Assembly (NCBI GenBank): GCA_011390385.1
Contig: JAABSN010000059.1
Span: 1 to 18,513 of the forward strand
Reading direction: 5' to 3'
Length of the DNA stretch: 18,513 bases
Origin: Thioalkalivibrio nitratireducens
GTDB taxonomy: Bacteria; Pseudomonadota; Gammaproteobacteria; Ectothiorhodospirales; Ectothiorhodospiraceae
Position 1 is the first letter of the stretch, and each line of letters begins with the position of its first letter. Below are positions 15,507 through 18,513 of this stretch, piece after piece. The translations under genes and the position numbers were made by a program. A model generated the notes under the pieces. It made no database searches and was not told where the DNA came from. It saw nothing but the letters and a program-made list of their open reading frames with translations.

Positions 15507-15522
15507 GGGGTCCGCGTCCGCC

Positions 15523-16110
15523 ATGCTGAACGCGATTCTCGCAATCACCGGGCTGGCCATCGCCTTCGGCCTGATCCTCGGCTATTCGGCGCAGCGCTTC
15601 CGCGTGGAGGGAGACCCGATCGCCGATCAGGTGGACGCCCTGCTGCCACAGACCCAGTGCGGCCAATGCAGCTATCCGGGCTGCCGGCCCTACGCCGAGG
15701 CGATTGCCTCGGGAGAGGCGGATATCAACCGGTGCCCACCCGGAGGCGAGGCGACCGTCCTGGCATTGGCGGACCTGCTCGGGCGCGATCCGAAACCGCT
15801 CGAGACCGAGGCCCGGGAAAAGGCCGTGGCCGTCATCGACGAACAGACCTGTATCGGCTGCACATTGTGCATTCAGGCCTGCCCGGTGGATGCCATCGTG
15901 GGTGCTGCGAAACAGATGCATACCATCATCGAGTCCGAATGCACCGGCTGCGAGCTCTGCATCGAACCCTGCCCCGTTGACTGCATCTTCATGGTTCCCG
16001 TGCACCAGACTCTCTCCGACTGGCGCTGGCCGCAGCCGGAGCCATCGCCGATCGAACGAGCGGCGGGATCCGAGCGGAAGATCCATCAGGAAAACCGGGA
16101 ACCTGCCTGA
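15523..16110 (+). CDS. rsxB: Electron transport complex iron-sulfur subunit RsxB (RnfB)
   Basis: A 195-residue membrane-anchored ferredoxin subunit of the Rsx/Rnf complex. Residues about 5-21 form an N-terminal helix ([17 protein letters not shown]). Next comes the four-Cys cluster site C46, C49, C54, C71 (CGQCSYPGC, then INRCPPGG), and two ferredoxin-type 4Fe-4S motifs: C110, C113, C116, C120 and C140, C143, C146, C150, each ending CPVD. All 12 cluster cysteines are intact. The ATG at 15523 fits the E. coli N-terminus (MNAI-type); an in-frame GTG at 15463 would add 20 residues. The ribosome site is distant (GAGGGG, 12 nt upstream). The gap after rsxA is 176 nt; rsxC follows after 29 nt. Confidence 0.96.
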   Translation: MLNAILAITGLAIAFGLILGYSAQRFRVEGDPIADQVDALLPQTQCGQCSYPGCRPYAEAIASGEADINRCPPGGEATVLALADLLGRDPKPLETEAREKAVAVIDEQTCIGCTLCIQACPVDAIVGAAKQMHTIIESECTGCELCIEPCPVDCIFMVPVHQTLSDWRWPQPEPSPIERAAGSERKIHQENREPA

Positions 16111-16139
16111 GGGCACGGTTTCCCGGATAGAATAAGGCC

Positions 16140-17705
16140 ATGCAATTGCATCGCTTCCACGGCGGCCTGAAGCTGCCCGACCACAAGGCGGAGAGCACGG
16201 AACGCCCCCTGTTGACGATGGGTGTCCCCCGCTACCTGTACGTACCCTTGTCGCAGCACATCGGCGCCCCGACCGAGCCCCTGGTCCGGCCCGGCGATCA
16301 CGTCTTCAAGGGGCAACGGATCAGCCGGGCCAAGGACTATATCTGCGCCAATGTGCATGCACCGACCTCGGGTCATGTCAGGGATATCGTCGAGCACCCG
16401 GTACCTCACCCCTCGTGTCTCAGCGCGCCGTGCATTGTCATCGAATCCGATGCTCATGATCAGTGGGGTGAGCGCATGCCCGCGTGGCCCGACTGGCGCC
16501 AGCGCGACGCGCACAGCCTGCGCGAGCGGGTGCGCGCCGCGGGTATCGTCGGCATGGGAGGCGCCGCCTTCCCGACGGCGGCAAAACTGAATCCGCGGGC
16601 CGACAAGCGGATTCATACGCTCGTGGTCAATGGCGCCGAGTGCGAGCCCTACATCAGCTGCGATGACATGCTGATGCGCACCTTTCCCGAGGCCATTCTG
16701 GACGGAGCGCGCATCGTCGCTCACATCGTGGGCGCGGAGCGGGTGCTGATCGCCGTCGAGGACAACAAGCCGGAAGCATTGCGCGCACTGACCGACGCGC
16801 GGCCCACCGAAGAAGCCGATTTCCTGCAGATCGTATCCATCCCCAGCATCTACCCGACCGGCGGCGAGCGCCAGCTGATCCACGTACTGACAGGGCGTGA
16901 AGTACCGAGTGCCGGTCTGCCGGCGGATCTGGGCATGGTCTGTCAGAATGTCGGCACACTGAAGGCCATCCGGGAAGCGGTGCGGTTCGGACAACCACTG
17001 ATCTCGCGGATCGTGACGGTTACCGGCCCGGGCATCCGCGAACCGCGCAACGTCGAGACCTTGATCGGGACCCCTTTCGCAGACCTCGTTGCAGCGGCCG
17101 GCGGCTATCTGTCCGGAGTCGACCGGCTGGTCATGGGCGGCCCGATGATGGGCTTCGCGATTGGCGACGACGCGGCACCGGTGATCAAGGGTACCAACTG
17201 TCTGCTGGCGACACGCCCGCAGGACACACCCGCGCCCGGCCCGCTGATGCCCTGCATCCGTTGCGGTGAGTGCACCCGCGTCTGTCCGGCGAACCTGCTG
17301 CCACAGCAGTTGTACTGGTTCGCGAAAAGCAAGGACTTCGATGCCATCCAGGATTACGGCCTGTTCGATTGCATCGAATGCGGCTGCTGCGCCCACGTCT
17401 GCCCCAGCAACATTCCGCTGGTCCAGTATTACCGGTTCGCCAAGCAGGAAATCTGGGGCCGGGAAAAGGAACGCCAGAAGGCCGATCTCGCCCGGGAACG
17501 ATTCGAATTCCGGCAGGAACGCCAGGAACGCGAAGAGCAGGAGAAAGCCGAGCGGCTCGCGCGCAAGAAGGCGGCCCTCGCCAGCAAAGGCCCCGCCGGG
17601 GACAGGAAAACGGCCATCGATGGCGCCATCGAGCGCGCACGCGCACGCAAGGCCGAACCCGCCGATGAAACCGATTCCAGCGACCGCGAACGGAGCGACG
17701 GCTGA
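16140..17705 (+). CDS. rsxC: Electron transport complex subunit RsxC (RnfC)
   Basis: A 521-residue peripheral subunit that links NAD(H) and flavin chemistry to the Rsx/Rnf membrane complex. Visible in order are the N-terminal barrel region with VHAPTSGHV, the glycine-rich nucleotide site GIVGMGGAAFPT (135-146), VVNGAECEPYISCDD (163-176), the SLBB-like region, and two 4Fe-4S motifs, C372/C375/C378/C382 and C411/C414/C417/C421, followed by CPSNIPLVQYYRFAKQ. The last 70 residues are a charged coiled tail (RQERQEREEQEKAERLARKK). The long Ala-rich repeat extension of E. coli RsxC (740 residues) is absent. TAAGG at 16133-16137 is close to the ATG, only 2 nt away. The stop overlaps rsxD by one base (TGATG). 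Confidence 0.97.
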   Translation: MQLHRFHGGLKLPDHKAESTERPLLTMGVPRYLYVPLSQHIGAPTEPLVRPGDHVFKGQRISRAKDYICANVHAPTSGHVRDIVEHPVPHPSCLSAPCIVIESDAHDQWGERMPAWPDWRQRDAHSLRERVRAAGIVGMGGAAFPTAAKLNPRADKRIHTLVVNGAECEPYISCDDMLMRTFPEAILDGARIVAHIVGAERVLIAVEDNKPEALRALTDARPTEEADFLQIVSIPSIYPTGGERQLIHVLTGREVPSAGLPADLGMVCQNVGTLKAIREAVRFGQPLISRIVTVTGPGIREPRNVETLIGTPFADLVAAAGGYLSGVDRLVMGGPMMGFAIGDDAAPVIKGTNCLLATRPQDTPAPGPLMPCIRCGECTRVCPANLLPQQLYWFAKSKDFDAIQDYGLFDCIECGCCAHVCPSNIPLVQYYRFAKQEIWGREKERQKADLARERFEFRQERQEREEQEKAERLARKKAALASKGPAGDRKTAIDGAIERARARKAEPADETDSSDRERSDG

Positions 17706-18513
17706 TGCGTTTCCAGACGTGCACCTCGCCGCATCTGGTTCCCGGGCACAGCGTGGGTCGCGTGATGCGGCAGGTCCTGTATGCGCTGGTACCCGGCACG
17801 CTGGCCATGACCTGGTTCTTCGGCTGGGGGGTGCTGGTCAACGTCACCCTGGCAATCCTGTTCTCGGTGCTGTTCGAAGCGCTGATGGTGGCCGCGCGCG
17901 GGCGCCCGGTGATGGCGACGCTGGGCGACTCCAGCGCGGTGCTTGCAGGCTGGCTGTTCGCGCTCGCGATCCCGCCTCTGGCGCCCGTCTGGATACTGCT
18001 GACGGGCACCGCCTTCGCCATCGTTGTTGCAAAGCACCTTTACGGCGGACTCGGGTATAACCCGTTCAACCCGGCGATGGTCGGCTACGTGGTGGTGCTG
18101 GTTTCCTTCCCGCGCGAAATCTCGCTCTGGCCGTCTCCGGAAGGGTTCACCGACGCCTCATTGACGCTGCTGCAGACATTGCAAACCTCGCTCACCGGAC
18201 GCCTGCCCGACGGCATGGAGTGGGACGCGATCACCCGGGCTTCGCCGCTGGACCGGATGCGCGAGAGCCTGGTCAGTGGCCAGACCGTCGGCGAGGTGGC
18301 TCGGAGTCCGGTGTTCGGTTCGTTTTCGCAGACCGAATGGGAATGGGCAGGCAATCTGTTTCTGCTCGGCGGGATCTGGCTGATCTACCGGCGCGTGATC
18401 ACCTGGCACATCCCGGTATCGATGCTCCTGACCCTGGCCACGGTCGCGGGAGTCTTCTGGGTATTCGACCCCGACTACTTCGCATCTCCGGCATTCCACG
18501 TGTTCAGCGGGGC
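17705..18513 (+). CDS. rsxD: Electron transport complex subunit RsxD (RnfD), 3' end outside window
   Basis: The open frame starts with ATG at 17705, overlapping the rsxC TGA, and runs off the window after 269 full codons. It is a polytopic membrane subunit of the NqrB/RnfD family. The start MRFQTCTSPHLVPGHSVGRV matches the family opening (short segment, SPH, then the first helix). GDSSAVLAGWLFALAIPPLA and YGGLGYNPFNPAMVGYVVVL are conserved RnfD signatures. A less conserved periplasmic loop (SLWPSPEGFTDASLTLLQTL) follows. RnfD carries FMN covalently on a threonine in an SGAT motif; the window stops at FSGA, so that threonine should be the next residue. GGAG (17692-17695) lies 9 nt before the ATG. 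rsxG and rsxE normally follow. Confidence 0.95.
   Translation, partial: MRFQTCTSPHLVPGHSVGRVMRQVLYALVPGTLAMTWFFGWGVLVNVTLAILFSVLFEALMVAARGRPVMATLGDSSAVLAGWLFALAIPPLAPVWILLTGTAFAIVVAKHLYGGLGYNPFNPAMVGYVVVLVSFPREISLWPSPEGFTDASLTLLQTLQTSLTGRLPDGMEWDAITRASPLDRMRESLVSGQTVGEVARSPVFGSFSQTEWEWAGNLFLLGGIWLIYRRVITWHIPVSMLLTLATVAGVFWVFDPDYFASPAFHVFSG

Overview
The window is an 18.5 kb piece of a GC-rich gammaproteobacterial chromosome and consists mostly of housekeeping genes. The gammaproteobacterial call rests on four things: the order pepA-holC-valS with lptFG divergent beside it (as in E. coli), a YhcB/ZapG-type protein, an rsxABCD (rnf) operon, and protein sequences close to the E. coli families. 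High GC plus Rnf and methionine salvage genes would fit a Chromatiales/Ectothiorhodospiraceae-like organism, but that finer placement is a guess.

Layout. Positions 1-862 hold the 3' part of a coiled-coil protein with a C-terminal LysM domain; its visible start is a near-perfect 126-bp tandem repeat. It converges on lptG and lptF (1179-3346, minus), the inner-membrane permease subunits of the LPS transporter. Divergent from these, 3657-8441 carries pepA (leucyl aminopeptidase), holC (DNA polymerase III chi subunit) and valS (valyl-tRNA synthetase). zapG (yhcB) is convergent with valS (8549-8956, minus). An unrecognised 183-aa gene (9145-9696) and metG (9821-11905) follow. Next comes a tight operon with ATGA overlaps, mtnB-mtnD-mtnC (12371-14240), three consecutive steps of methionine salvage. 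The window ends in rsxA-rsxB-rsxC-rsxD (14768-18513, rsxD cut), a membrane electron-transfer complex.

The unusual part is between the genes. At least four roughly 112-118 bp inverted REP doublets (REPIN-like) with a GTAG-headed REP sit at 1034-1145, 12017-12128, 14275-14386 and 14423-14540. A REP singlet remnant overlaps the predicted valS -10 box. A second GTAG-headed doublet family starts inside valS and supplies its stop codon. A third repeat family built on CACGGAA words lies at 12137-12268, with a decayed relative at 979-1024. No transposase, RAYT gene, CRISPR array, tRNA or rRNA is visible here.

I see no clearly new multi-gene system. The points most worth checking are the REP/REPIN elements forming gene boundaries (valS promoter and stop codon), the repeat-expanded LysM protein, the unknown gene before metG, and a possible small ORF in an unusually long rsxA-rsxB gap.
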